From Dorea sp. 5-2 (GTDB lineage Bacteria; Bacillota; Clostridia; Lachnospirales; Lachnospiraceae), in the NCBI RefSeq assembly GCF_000403455.2, contig NZ_KE159722.1, forward strand, positions 56,517 to 91,938: DNA of 35,422 nucleotides. Direction: 5' to 3'. The translations under genes and the position numbers were made by a program. The notes beneath the pieces are model-generated. The model made no database searches. It was not told the DNA's origin and saw only the letters and a program-made list of their open reading frames with translations. Of the stretch, positions 16,163 through 24,111 are shown piece after piece. Numbering within the stretch: the stretch's first letter is position 1; every line of letters begins with the position of its first letter.

Positions 16163-16783
16163 ATGAAGGTAGAACGTTTTTTGACAGGAATTATCAGTAC
16201 GAATTGTTATCTGGCGATCAACGAGGAGACGAAACAGACGGTTGTGATCGATCCGGCTTCCAGTTCGCCGAGCCTTATGAACCATATAGAAGCGGAAGGG
16301 CTTAAGGTGGAAGCGATCCTGCTGACGCACGGACATTTTGACCATATCATGGGAATTGACGGTTTTCTTAAGAAGTATGATGTGCCGGTATATGTGCATG
16401 AGGATGACAAGGAGATGATGAATGATCCGCAGCTGAACCAGTCTTCGACCTATACGGCAGGGTATACATTCTCGGGTGCGGAGTGTATCAGGGACGGGCA
16501 GGTGCTGCATCTTGCGGGAAATGATTTTGAAGTGTTCCATACGCCGGGGCATACGCCGGGCTGCTGTTGTTTTTATGTGAGGGAAGAGGGCGTGCTGTTC
16601 AGCGGGGATACGTTATTTGCGAATTCCGTAGGGCGTACGGATTTCCCGGGAAGCAGTACGTCGGCGCTGATCCGTTCGATCCGTGAGAAACTTTTGCCGC
16701 TTCCGGACGAGACCCGGGTATATCCGGGACACATGGGAGAGACGGCGATCGGCTACGAGAGAGAGCATAATCCGTATATATAG
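16163..16783 (+). CDS. MBL-fold metallo-hydrolase (glyoxalase II-like)
   Basis: A 206-residue metallo-beta-lactamase-fold hydrolase. The metal site is complete: THGHFDH (H56, H58, D60, H61), then HTPGHTPG with the next His, SGDTLF with the bridging Asp, and YPGHMGE near the C-terminus. This short form is widespread in Firmicutes and resembles the catalytic domain of hydroxyacylglutathione hydrolase, but lacks its C-terminal substrate domain. The true substrate is therefore open; thioesters of small thiols are a common guess. It starts 8 bases after rel and ends 29 bases before hemZ, so it belongs to the same transcript. Confidence 0.85.
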   Translation: MKVERFLTGIISTNCYLAINEETKQTVVIDPASSSPSLMNHIEAEGLKVEAILLTHGHFDHIMGIDGFLKKYDVPVYVHEDDKEMMNDPQLNQSSTYTAGYTFSGAECIRDGQVLHLAGNDFEVFHTPGHTPGCCCFYVREEGVLFSGDTLFANSVGRTDFPGSSTSALIRSIREKLLPLPDETRVYPGHMGETAIGYEREHNPYI

Positions 16784-16812
16784 CAGGTAGAAAAGAATGG
16801 AGCAGAGTCGGG

Positions 16813-18291
16813 ATGATTCAGATTGTATGTAAGAGCGAGGCATATACGTATAATGTGTATCATATCGTGAAGGCTTTTTTCCCATCTGAAGAGATGATCA
16901 GCAGGGTGGAGGAAAAAGCCTCTCATTATGTTATGGTACAATTACCGGACGCGGGCAGGATCCTGATCGGAACAGGAGAGACGGATATCCGGACGGAGGC
17001 GGTCTCTGATGAACAGATCCAGCCGCTGACGGAAAAGGAACTTAAGTATCAGATTGATGTGAAGCTTTATCATGAACTTAAGAGGGTGACAGGACGGTCT
17101 CTGGCATGGGGGATCCTGACAGGAGTCAGGCCCACTAAGATCGCCATGGAGAAGGCGGAGGAAGGGTGGACGAAGGAGCGGTTCGTTCCCTGGTTTCAGG
17201 CGGATTGTCTGGTAAGCCGTAAGAAGGCGGAGCTTTCCTGGGAGATCGCAAAGCGTGAGCAGACATTGCTTGAAAAGCTGGATTATGAAGAAGGGTACAG
17301 CCTGTATGTCGGGATCCCGTTCTGTCCGACTGTCTGCACCTATTGTTCTTTCAGTTCCGGAGCATTAGCCGACTGGGCGGACCGGGTGGAGGATTATCTG
17401 GATGCTCTTGTAAAGGAGCTTGTCTTCATCGCAGAGAAGTCTTCTAAGAAAAGGCTGAATACTATCTATATCGGCGGCGGGACGCCGACTACATTGACAG
17501 CGTCCCAGTTAGAACGGCTGCTCGGGTGTATTGACAGGTATTTTCCCAGGGAAGATCTGTTGGAATACACGGTGGAGGCAGGACGTCCGGACAGTATAAC
17601 AAGAGAAAAGCTTGAGGTCTTAAAGCGGCATGGCGTCACCCGGCTGTCTATTAATCCACAGAGTATGCAGCAGAAGACGCTGGATATCATTGGAAGGAAG
17701 CATCGGGTGGAAGAGATCGTAGAAGCATTTTCACTGGCACGGGGGATGGGATTCGATCATATCAACATGGATCTGATCGCCGGGCTTCCGAAAGAGACGG
17801 CGGCAGATATGGCGGATACGCTTCGTCAGATCAAGAAGCTTGCGCCGGACAGCCTGACCGTTCATTCTCTGGCGATCAAGAGGGCGGCGAAGATGGAGTG
17901 GGAGGATCTTAAGACGGATGCGGATGAGATATACCGGACACTTTCGGAGATGATAGAGATGTCAAAGGAAGCGGCAGGTCAGATGGGGCTTCTGCCTTAT
18001 TATCTGTACCGGCAGAAGAATATTGCGGGGAATTTTGAGAATGTCGGCTATGCAAAGGTTGACAAAGCGGGAATATACAATATACTTATTATGGAGGAGA
18101 AACAGTCTATTATCGCAGCCGGCGCGGGAGCGTCTACCAAGATCATATTGAAAGAACCGATTCCCATGCCAGGCAGCAAAAAGAAGAAGATGACCCGTCT
18201 GATGCGCATTGAGAATGTAAAGGCAATTGATGCCTATATCAGCCGCATCGGCGAGATGACGGAACGAAAAGGAGAATGGCTATGGCGTTAA
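16813..18291 (+). CDS. hemZ: Coproporphyrinogen dehydrogenase HemZ-like radical SAM enzyme
   Basis: A 492-residue radical-SAM enzyme of the HemN/HemZ group. The cluster motif is PFCPTVCTYCSF with C171, C175 and C178, followed by IYIGGGTPTTL (glycine-rich S-adenosylmethionine site) and SINPQSMQQKTLDIIGRKH. A long N-terminal part of about 160 residues before the cluster is the HemZ hallmark that separates it from HemN and HemW. Members oxidise coproporphyrinogen III to protoporphyrinogen IX without oxygen, but many gut Clostridia carry hemZ without a heme pathway, so the true substrate in this host is uncertain. The next gene, hisS, starts inside its last codons. Confidence 0.88.
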   Translation: MIQIVCKSEAYTYNVYHIVKAFFPSEEMISRVEEKASHYVMVQLPDAGRILIGTGETDIRTEAVSDEQIQPLTEKELKYQIDVKLYHELKRVTGRSLAWGILTGVRPTKIAMEKAEEGWTKERFVPWFQADCLVSRKKAELSWEIAKREQTLLEKLDYEEGYSLYVGIPFCPTVCTYCSFSSGALADWADRVEDYLDALVKELVFIAEKSSKKRLNTIYIGGGTPTTLTASQLERLLGCIDRYFPREDLLEYTVEAGRPDSITREKLEVLKRHGVTRLSINPQSMQQKTLDIIGRKHRVEEIVEAFSLARGMGFDHINMDLIAGLPKETAADMADTLRQIKKLAPDSLTVHSLAIKRAAKMEWEDLKTDADEIYRTLSEMIEMSKEAAGQMGLLPYYLYRQKNIAGNFENVGYAKVDKAGIYNILIMEEKQSIIAAGAGASTKIILKEPIPMPGSKKKKMTRLMRIENVKAIDAYISRIGEMTERKGEWLWR

Positions 18292-19550
18292 AGAAGAAAC
18301 CGGTCACCGGGATGAAGGACATGCTCCCGGGAGAGATGGAGATCCGGGACTATGTGATACAGTTGGTGAAGGAAACGTATAAGACTTATGGGTTCCAGTC
18401 TATGGAGACGCCCTGTGTGGAGCATATAGAGAACCTCTGCAGTAAGCAGGGAGGAGATAATGAGAAATTAATCTTCAAGATCTTAAAGCGCGGCGAGAAG
18501 CTTAAGATCGAGACAGCGAAGGCGGAAGACGACCTGGTAGACGGAGGACTGCGCTATGACCTGACAGTGCCCCTCGCCAGATATTACGCGAATCACTCTA
18601 ATGAGCTGCCTTCGCCTTTTAAGGCAATGCAGATCGGCAATGTATGGCGCGCAGACCGTCCGCAGAAGGGAAGGTTCCGTCAGTTTATGCAGTGTGATAT
18701 TGATATTCTGGGCGAACCGTCGAATCTGGCGGAGATAGAGCTGATCCTGGCGACGACAGCCATGTTGGGGAAGCTGGATTTTAAGAATTTTACCGTATGT
18801 ATCAATGACCGCAATATTCTGAAAGCGATGGCGGCATACAGCGGTTTCAGAGAAGAAGATTATGACGAGGTGTTCATAATACTGGATAAGATGGATAAGA
18901 TCGGCGCCGAAGGCGTGGCCGCAGAACTCCAGGCGATGGGAAACAGTAAGGAGCAGGTGGAGACATACCTTGATCTCTTTCGGGAGACGACGGCAGATGC
19001 AAAAGGAATCCGCCGCCTGAAAGAAAAGTTGGGAGACTGTCTGCGTGACGAGACCGCAGACGGGCTTGAGATGATCATCTCAAGTGTAGAAGCGGCAAAG
19101 GATTGTGAATTCAAGATCTGTTTTGATCCGACGCTGGTCAGAGGACAGTCCTATTATACGGGTACGATCTTCGAAGTCAGGATGGATGATTTCGGCGGTT
19201 CCGTGGCGGGCGGCGGACGGTATGACAAGATGATCGGTAAGTTTACCGGACAGGATACTCCGGCGTGCGGGTTCTCCATCGGCTTTGAGCGGATTGTCAT
19301 GCTTCTTCTGGAAAATGGTTATAAAGTTCCGGGAAAGGGAAGCAAGAAGGCATATCTGTTAGAGAAGAAGCTTCCGAAAGAAGGGGTGCTCAAGGTTCTG
19401 GAACTTGCGAAAGCAGACAGAGCGGCAGGCTGCCAGGTATTGATCGTGAATATGAAGAAGAATAAGAAGTTCCAGAAGGAACAGCTGACGGAAGACGGAT
19501 ACGGAGAGATCGTAGACTGTTATGCAGATTCCTGGAGGGAAGTTTTGTAG
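18282..19550 (+). CDS. hisS: Histidine--tRNA ligase
   Basis: A 422-residue class II aminoacyl-tRNA synthetase charging tRNAHis. It opens KKPVTGMKDMLPGEMEIRDY, then DLTVPLARYYA and motif 2 FRQFMQCDIDILGE. The histidine site reads LVRGQSYYTGTIFEV, where most bacterial enzymes have RGLDYY, so two positions differ from the textbook motif. AGGGRYDKMIG and motif 3 ACGFSIGFERIVMLL follow. A short anticodon-binding domain closes the chain. I start at ATG 18282 with AAGGAG 7 bases before; the ATG at 18276 is too close. It overlaps hemZ by 10 bases, which suggests translational coupling. No T-box leader is visible, so supply follows the operon. Confidence 0.93.
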   Translation: MALKKKPVTGMKDMLPGEMEIRDYVIQLVKETYKTYGFQSMETPCVEHIENLCSKQGGDNEKLIFKILKRGEKLKIETAKAEDDLVDGGLRYDLTVPLARYYANHSNELPSPFKAMQIGNVWRADRPQKGRFRQFMQCDIDILGEPSNLAEIELILATTAMLGKLDFKNFTVCINDRNILKAMAAYSGFREEDYDEVFIILDKMDKIGAEGVAAELQAMGNSKEQVETYLDLFRETTADAKGIRRLKEKLGDCLRDETADGLEMIISSVEAAKDCEFKICFDPTLVRGQSYYTGTIFEVRMDDFGGSVAGGGRYDKMIGKFTGQDTPACGFSIGFERIVMLLLENGYKVPGKGSKKAYLLEKKLPKEGVLKVLELAKADRAAGCQVLIVNMKKNKKFQKEQLTEDGYGEIVDCYADSWREVL

Positions 19551-19629
19551 GTTTTTCGTTTGGATCAACGGCAGATCTAATATGGCAGGGTAACAAACAG
19601 TATGATTATTAGAGAAGGAGAATGAGAAC

Positions 19630-21429
19630 ATGGCAGAGTCAATGCAGGGATTAAAGAGAACTCACAGATGTGCGGAACTGTCCGTCTCCAATGTAGGAGA
19701 GACCGTGACCGTCATGGGTTGGGTGCAGAAGAACAGGAATAAGGGCGGACTGGTTTTTGTGGATGTAAGAGACCGTTCAGGGATCCTCCAGGTCGTATTC
19801 GAGGAGGGGAGATCAGATGCGGAACTGATCGAGAAGGCGGCAAAGCTTCGGGCAGAGTTTGTGGTTGCCGTTGTGGGAACGGTAGAGAAGCGTTCCGGCG
19901 CCGTCAACGAGAATCTGGCGACCGGAGAGATCGAGATCATCCCGGCAGAGCTTCGGATCCTTTCCGAATCAGAGACGCCTCCGTTTCCTATCGAGGAGAA
20001 TTCTAAGACAAGGGAAGAGGTGCGCCTGAAATACCGATACTTGGATCTTAGAAGGCCGGATCTTCAGAGGAACCTGATGATGAGGAGCCAGGTGGCGACC
20101 TTGACCCGCCAGTTTCTCGCAGAAGAGGGATTCTTAGAGATCGAGACGCCGATGATGATCGGAAGCACGCCGGAGGGGGCAAGAGATTATCTGGTTCCAA
20201 GCCGTATCCATCAGGGACATTTCTACGCGCTTCCCCAGTCGCCGCAGTTGTTCAAGCAGCTGTTGATGTGTTCCGGGTATGACAGGTATTTCCAGCTTGC
20301 AAGATGCTTCCGTGACGAGGACCTGCGTGCTGACCGTCAGCCGGAGTTTACACAGATTGATATGGAGTTGTCTTTTGTTGACGTGGATGATGTCATTGAC
20401 GTCAATGAACGGCTGCTCGCGAAGCTTTTCAAGGAGGTTCTGGGGCTTGAGGTGGCGCTTCCGATCCCGAGGATGACCTGGCAGGAAGCAATGGACCGTT
20501 ACGGCTCTGACAAGCCGGATATCCGGTTTGGAATGGAGCTTAACGACGTGACGGAAGCAGTAAGAGGATGTGAATTTGCCGTATTCAAGGGGGCGGTCGA
20601 GAACGGGGGTTCCGTAAGAGGCATCAACGCCAAGGGTCAAGGCGGTATGCCGCGCAAGAAGATCGACAAGCTGGTGTCCTTTGCGAAGGATTACGGTGCG
20701 AAGGGGCTTGCCTATATTGCGATCCAGGAGGACGGCACAGTGAAGTCTTCCTTTGCGAAATTCATGACAGAAGAAGAGATGGCGGCGCTTGTTCAGGCAA
20801 TGGGCGGAGAGAACGGAGATCTTCTTCTCTTTGCGGCGGATAAGAATAAGGTTGTATGGGATGTCCTGGGCGCGCTTCGCCTGGAGCTTGCACGCCAGAT
20901 GGAGCTGCTTGATAAGAATGATTACAAGTTTCTGTGGGTGACGGAATTCCCGCTGTTAGAGTGGAGTGAAGAGCAGAACCGTTATACGGCGATGCATCAT
21001 CCGTTTACGATGCCGATGGAAGAAGACCTCGAGTACATTGACAGCGAGCCGGGAAGGGTACGCGCGAAGGCATATGATATCGTACTGAATGGAAATGAGA
21101 TCGGCGGCGGAAGCGTCAGGATCTTCAACCCCGAGATACAGAACAAGATGTTCGAGGTACTTGGGTTCACTCCGGAACAGGCACAGGAGCAGTTCGGATT
21201 CCTCCTGACCGCGTTCAAGTACGGAGTCCCGCCTCACGCAGGGCTTGCCTACGGGCTGGACCGTCTGGTGATGCTGATGGCGAAGGAAGACAGCATCCGC
21301 GATGTGATCGCATTCCCGAAGGTGAAGGATGCCTCTGATCTGATGACCGAAGCGCCGACGGCAGTCGACCAGAAGCAGTTGGATGAGCTTGGGCTTGTGA
21401 TCGCCGGGCAGGAAGAGACGGCGGAATAA
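19630..21429 (+). CDS. aspS: Aspartate--tRNA ligase
   Basis: A 599-residue class II synthetase of the bacterial type. Order: N-terminal OB anticodon domain (VTVMGWVQKNRNKGGLVFVD, about 28-47), the catalytic core with motif 1 near FLEIETPMMIGSTPEGARDY, motif 2 FRDEDLRADRQPEFTQIDME, the inserted GAD domain (about 280-420), and motif 3 GLAYGLDRLVML. The length is standard. AAGGAG is 9 bases before ATG 19630. A gap of 79 bases separates it from hisS; the hisS-aspS pair is a common Firmicute arrangement. Whether it is discriminating for tRNAAsp or also charges tRNAAsn cannot be decided here. Confidence 0.96.
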   Translation: MAESMQGLKRTHRCAELSVSNVGETVTVMGWVQKNRNKGGLVFVDVRDRSGILQVVFEEGRSDAELIEKAAKLRAEFVVAVVGTVEKRSGAVNENLATGEIEIIPAELRILSESETPPFPIEENSKTREEVRLKYRYLDLRRPDLQRNLMMRSQVATLTRQFLAEEGFLEIETPMMIGSTPEGARDYLVPSRIHQGHFYALPQSPQLFKQLLMCSGYDRYFQLARCFRDEDLRADRQPEFTQIDMELSFVDVDDVIDVNERLLAKLFKEVLGLEVALPIPRMTWQEAMDRYGSDKPDIRFGMELNDVTEAVRGCEFAVFKGAVENGGSVRGINAKGQGGMPRKKIDKLVSFAKDYGAKGLAYIAIQEDGTVKSSFAKFMTEEEMAALVQAMGGENGDLLLFAADKNKVVWDVLGALRLELARQMELLDKNDYKFLWVTEFPLLEWSEEQNRYTAMHHPFTMPMEEDLEYIDSEPGRVRAKAYDIVLNGNEIGGGSVRIFNPEIQNKMFEVLGFTPEQAQEQFGFLLTAFKYGVPPHAGLAYGLDRLVMLMAKEDSIRDVIAFPKVKDASDLMTEAPTAVDQKQLDELGLVIAGQEETAE

Positions 21430-21463
21430 TGACAGGCGTGAAATAAGTATGGAAAAAAATCAC

Positions 21464-21492
21464 TTGACTTTATTGTAGTAAATTGCTAATAT
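21464..21492 (+). promoter_or_regulatory. Promoter of the amino-acid ABC transporter operon
   Basis: TTGACT (21464-21469), a 17-base spacer and TAATAT (21487-21492) form a strong housekeeping-type promoter 120 bases before the first gene. The expected transcription start at about 21499 leaves a leader of roughly 110 bases. Confidence 0.75.
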
Positions 21493-21505
21493 AGTAACGT
21501 ACTAT
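21491..21505. promoter_or_regulatory. Dyad at the transcription start, candidate operator
   Basis: ATAGTA (21491-21496) and TACTAT (21500-21505) are perfect 6-bp arms around ACG. The dyad overlaps the end of the -10 box and the likely +1. A repressor bound here would block the promoter. The regulator is not in this window. Confidence 0.5.
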
Positions 21506-21508
21506 TTG

Positions 21509-21578
21509 GAAAGCGTGACCGACAGCATCTTATGATGTATGGTTTTGCATACGTGAATGTATGTGCGCGGCGCTTTTC
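21509..21578 (+). ncRNA. Branched leader RNA of unknown class before the amino-acid transporter
   Basis: The leader can fold as a three-way junction. A closing stem pairs GAAAGCG (21509-21515) with the segment 21571-21578, with one bulged T. Inside it, CATC-TTAT-GATG (21526-21537) and GCATAC-GTGAAT-GTATGT (21547-21564) each make a hairpin. The ribosome binding site (GAGGTGAG) lies after the fold. I do not recognise a known riboswitch class, and folding was done by eye only. Confidence 0.35.
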
Positions 21579-21612
21579 AGGAGGCGAAAAAATAAGTCTG
21601 AGGTGAGATTTT

Positions 21613-22419
21613 ATGAAAAAGTGGATTACGGTTTTATTAGCGTCAGCCATGGTATTTTCCTTGTCTGCATGCGGCGGTTCAGGAGACGGCAAGAGCTCCG
21701 GGGATTCGGACGGAAGCGACATGGATTATGTGAAAGAGAAAGGGACTTTGGTTGTCGGCATTACGGATTTTGAGCCGATGGATTACAAAGGAGACGATGA
21801 CGAGTGGATCGGATTTGACGCGGATATGGCGAGAGCATTTGCAGAGAGCCTGGGTGTCGAGGCTGAATTCGTAGAGATCGACTGGGATAACAAGATCATG
21901 GAGTTAGACGGCAAGACCATTGATTGTGTATGGAACGGCATGACGCTTACCAGTGAAGTGACCAGCTCGATGGAATGCTCCAATGCGTACTGCAACAATG
22001 CGCAGGTAGTCATCGTTCCTTCCGATGTGGCGGACAAGTATCAGGATGAGGACAGCCTGTCTGAGCTTACCTTTGCTGTAGAGGCTGGAAGCGCAGGAGA
22101 AGAAGCTGTGGAAGGGCTGGAGCTTGAATTCACATCTGTGAAGGCACAGGCGGATGCTTTGATGGAAGTTTCTGCAGGAACGTCCGACGCGGCGGTAATT
22201 GATTCTCTGATGGCAGCGGCTATGGTAGGCGAAGGGACAGGTTATGAGGATCTTACATACACTTGCGGATTGAATGACGAAGAATACGGAGTAGGTTTCC
22301 GCAAGGGATCTGATCTGGCAAAAGCGCTGAATGATTTCTTCGCGTCAAGCTATAAAGACGGCAGCATGATGGAGTGCGCCGAGAAATACGGAGTACAGGC
22401 TGCGATCATTGAGCAGTAG
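21613..22419 (+). CDS. Amino-acid ABC transporter substrate-binding lipoprotein
   Basis: A 268-residue extracellular solute-binding protein of family 3. The signal peptide ends in the lipobox LSAC, so Cys20 should be lipidated and anchor the protein to the outer face of the membrane. A Gly/Ser-rich linker follows, then the binding fold, starting KGTLVVGITDFEPMDYKG and continuing with WIGFDADMARAFAESLG. WNGMTLT replaces the frequent ligand-contact stretch. The pattern fits binders of polar amino acids such as glutamine, arginine or cystine; the ligand cannot be told. GAGGTGAG precedes the ATG. It is the first gene of a three-gene importer operon and is followed by a strong hairpin that should lower expression of the next genes. 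Confidence 0.9.
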   Translation: MKKWITVLLASAMVFSLSACGGSGDGKSSGDSDGSDMDYVKEKGTLVVGITDFEPMDYKGDDDEWIGFDADMARAFAESLGVEAEFVEIDWDNKIMELDGKTIDCVWNGMTLTSEVTSSMECSNAYCNNAQVVIVPSDVADKYQDEDSLSELTFAVEAGSAGEEAVEGLELEFTSVKAQADALMEVSAGTSDAAVIDSLMAAAMVGEGTGYEDLTYTCGLNDEEYGVGFRKGSDLAKALNDFFASSYKDGSMMECAEKYGVQAAIIEQ

Positions 22420-22421
22420 AG

Positions 22422-22449
22422 AAAAGGGCGGAGCTGTCCGCTCTTTTTT
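22422..22449 (+). terminator. Attenuating terminator between binding protein and permease genes
   Basis: AAAAGGGCGGA (22422-22432) pairs with TCCGCTCTTTT (22437-22447) around a GCTG loop, an 11-bp stem with one G-U pair, ending in six T. It stands 3 bases after the binding-protein stop codon. Partial termination here would keep the binding protein in excess over permease and ATPase. Confidence 0.8.
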
Positions 22450-22503
22450 CCCGCAAAGCAACGAGCTAAGCAGCAGAATCAAAGGAGAAAGCAGGTTACA
22501 GAT

Positions 22504-23190
22504 ATGGGACAGATCATGGAGCAGATGCCGGTGGTTGTAGAGGCGCTGAATGTCGGTTTCCTACAGACGTTAAAACTTTTTTTTATCACATTGATCGGGG
22601 CATTCCCATTGGGGCTGATCATTGCATTCGGATCAATGTCGCGGTTTTTGCCGCTCAGTTTATTCAGTAAATTTGTTGTCTGGATCATACGCGGGACGCC
22701 TCTGATGATCCAGCTCCTTATTATCTATTATTTCCCGGGGCTGGTACTGCATAACCCGATCTGGGGAGGCGGCGAGACAGGACGGTTCCTGGCGGCGTCG
22801 TTCTCGTTTATTTTGAATTATGCCTGTTATTTCTCAGAGATCTACCGCGGCGGTATCCAGGGTGTGCCGATAGGGCAGGAAGAAGCCGGACTGGTACTTG
22901 GTATGACGAAGAGCCAGATCTTCTTCAAGATCACGCTGCTTCAGATGATCAAACGTATCGTACCGCCTATGTCGAATGAGATCATCACACTGGTCAAGGA
23001 TACTTCATTGGCAAGGATCATTGCATTGCAGGAGATTATCTGGGCAGGGCAGGCATTCATGAAGGGTTCCCACGGTATCTCAGGAGCGATCTGGCCGCTG
23101 TTTTTTACGGCTGTGTACTATCTGATCTTCAACGGTATCCTGACGCTGCTGCTTGGGCGGTTGGAGCGTAAGCTTGATTATTTCAGATAA
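22504..23190 (+). CDS. Amino-acid ABC transporter permease
   Basis: A 228-residue inner-membrane subunit of the His/Glu/Gln/Arg (HEQRo) permease family. About five helices can be seen, beginning with LQTLKLFFITLIGAFPLGLI (about 20-40). The coupling loop that contacts the ATPase reads YRGGIQGVPIGQEEAGLVLG (about 118-137), the family's EAA motif. Typical N-terminal segment IRGTPLMIQLLIIYYF is present. The gene lies 54 bases after the attenuating hairpin and 15 bases before the ATPase gene. Together with the lipoprotein it forms an ATP-driven importer of polar amino acids. Confidence 0.92.
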   Translation: MGQIMEQMPVVVEALNVGFLQTLKLFFITLIGAFPLGLIIAFGSMSRFLPLSLFSKFVVWIIRGTPLMIQLLIIYYFPGLVLHNPIWGGGETGRFLAASFSFILNYACYFSEIYRGGIQGVPIGQEEAGLVLGMTKSQIFFKITLLQMIKRIVPPMSNEIITLVKDTSLARIIALQEIIWAGQAFMKGSHGISGAIWPLFFTAVYYLIFNGILTLLLGRLERKLDYFR

Positions 23191-23205
23191 AGGAGGGCGG
23201 ATAGG

Positions 23206-23991
23206 ATGTCAATCTTGGAAGCAGAACATATATGTAAGACCTTCAATCACACAGAGGTATTGAAGGATATCAGTTTTTCGCTGGAGAAGGGACAGGCGCT
23301 CTCGATCATAGGATCATCCGGAAGCGGGAAGACGACGCTCCTTCGGTGTCTGAATTTCCTTGAGACGCCGGATAAGGGAGTCATCCGGGTCAACGGCGAG
23401 ACTCTGTTCGATGCGGACGATCCGTCGACGAGACAGGAAGCGGCGATCCGCAAGAAGAGGCTGCATTTCGGCCTGGTATTCCAGTCTTTTAACCTGTTTC
23501 CGCAGTATACGGCGATTCAGAACGTGATGCTGGCGAAAGAACTTCTGGCTTCGGAGCAGCCGGATTACAAGGCAAGGAAGAAGGAGATCCAGGAAGAGAT
23601 CCGGGCACAGGCAGAGACCCTTCTTGTGCAGATGGGATTAAGCAACCGTAAGGATAACTATCCGCATCAGCTCTCCGGGGGACAGTGCCAGCGTGTCGCG
23701 ATCGCAAGGGCGTTGGCTCTGCAACCGGATATCCTGTGTTTTGACGAGCCTACTTCCGCACTGGATCCGGAGCTTACAGGAGAGGTTTTACGGGTGATCA
23801 AGGAATTGGCGGATGAGAATACCACGATGGTCATCGTGACTCATGAGATGGCATTTGCAAGGGATGTGGCGGATCATGTGATCTTCATGGATGATGGGAT
23901 CATCGTGGAGCAAGGAGATCCATTACAGGTGTTCGAGCATCCGGCAGAGGAAAGGACCCGGCAGTTTTTGTCACGGTTCACACAGGGGTAG
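23206..23991 (+). CDS. Amino-acid ABC transporter ATP-binding protein
   Basis: A 261-residue ATPase of the GlnQ/HisP type. Walker A is GSSGSGKTT (36-44), the Q-loop lies in LVFQSFNLFPQYTAIQNVML, the signature is LSGGQCQRVAIARAL (with Cys where Gln is usual), Walker B is DILCFDEPTSALDPEL, and the switch His is in VIVTHEMAFA. All catalytic parts are intact. The protein powers the permease encoded directly upstream. AAAGGAGGG precedes the ATG. The operon ends at the long hairpin 22 bases downstream, where it meets the convergent purC gene. Confidence 0.95.
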   Translation: MSILEAEHICKTFNHTEVLKDISFSLEKGQALSIIGSSGSGKTTLLRCLNFLETPDKGVIRVNGETLFDADDPSTRQEAAIRKKRLHFGLVFQSFNLFPQYTAIQNVMLAKELLASEQPDYKARKKEIQEEIRAQAETLLVQMGLSNRKDNYPHQLSGGQCQRVAIARALALQPDILCFDEPTSALDPELTGEVLRVIKELADENTTMVIVTHEMAFARDVADHVIFMDDGIIVEQGDPLQVFEHPAEERTRQFLSRFTQG

Positions 23992-24012
23992 TATTTGGAG
24001 AATAGAGAAGAT

Positions 24013-24059
24013 AAGGGGCGGCTGCGAAATATGGTGTATATATTTCGCAGCCGCCCCTT
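24013..24059. terminator. 20-bp perfect hairpin between convergent operons
   Basis: The left arm (24013-24032, starting AAGGGGCGGCTGCG) and the right arm (24040-24059, ending CAGCCGCCCCTT) are perfect complements around a 7-base GGTGTAT loop. It lies between the stop codons of the ABC ATPase gene and the convergent purC gene and would block transcripts from both sides. Neither side has a clear T run. A terminator or RNA-end stabiliser for both operons is the simplest reading. Confidence 0.7.
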
Positions 24060-24111
24060 GATTCCCGCGAGCAATGAGCCAGGAGGGCATGCTTGCAGAG
24101 GGGTATTTGAC

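Noticed and set aside
19551..19629. Possible T-box leader before aspS or hisS
   Set aside because: The gaps are too short and lack the T-box sequence and a specifier stem.
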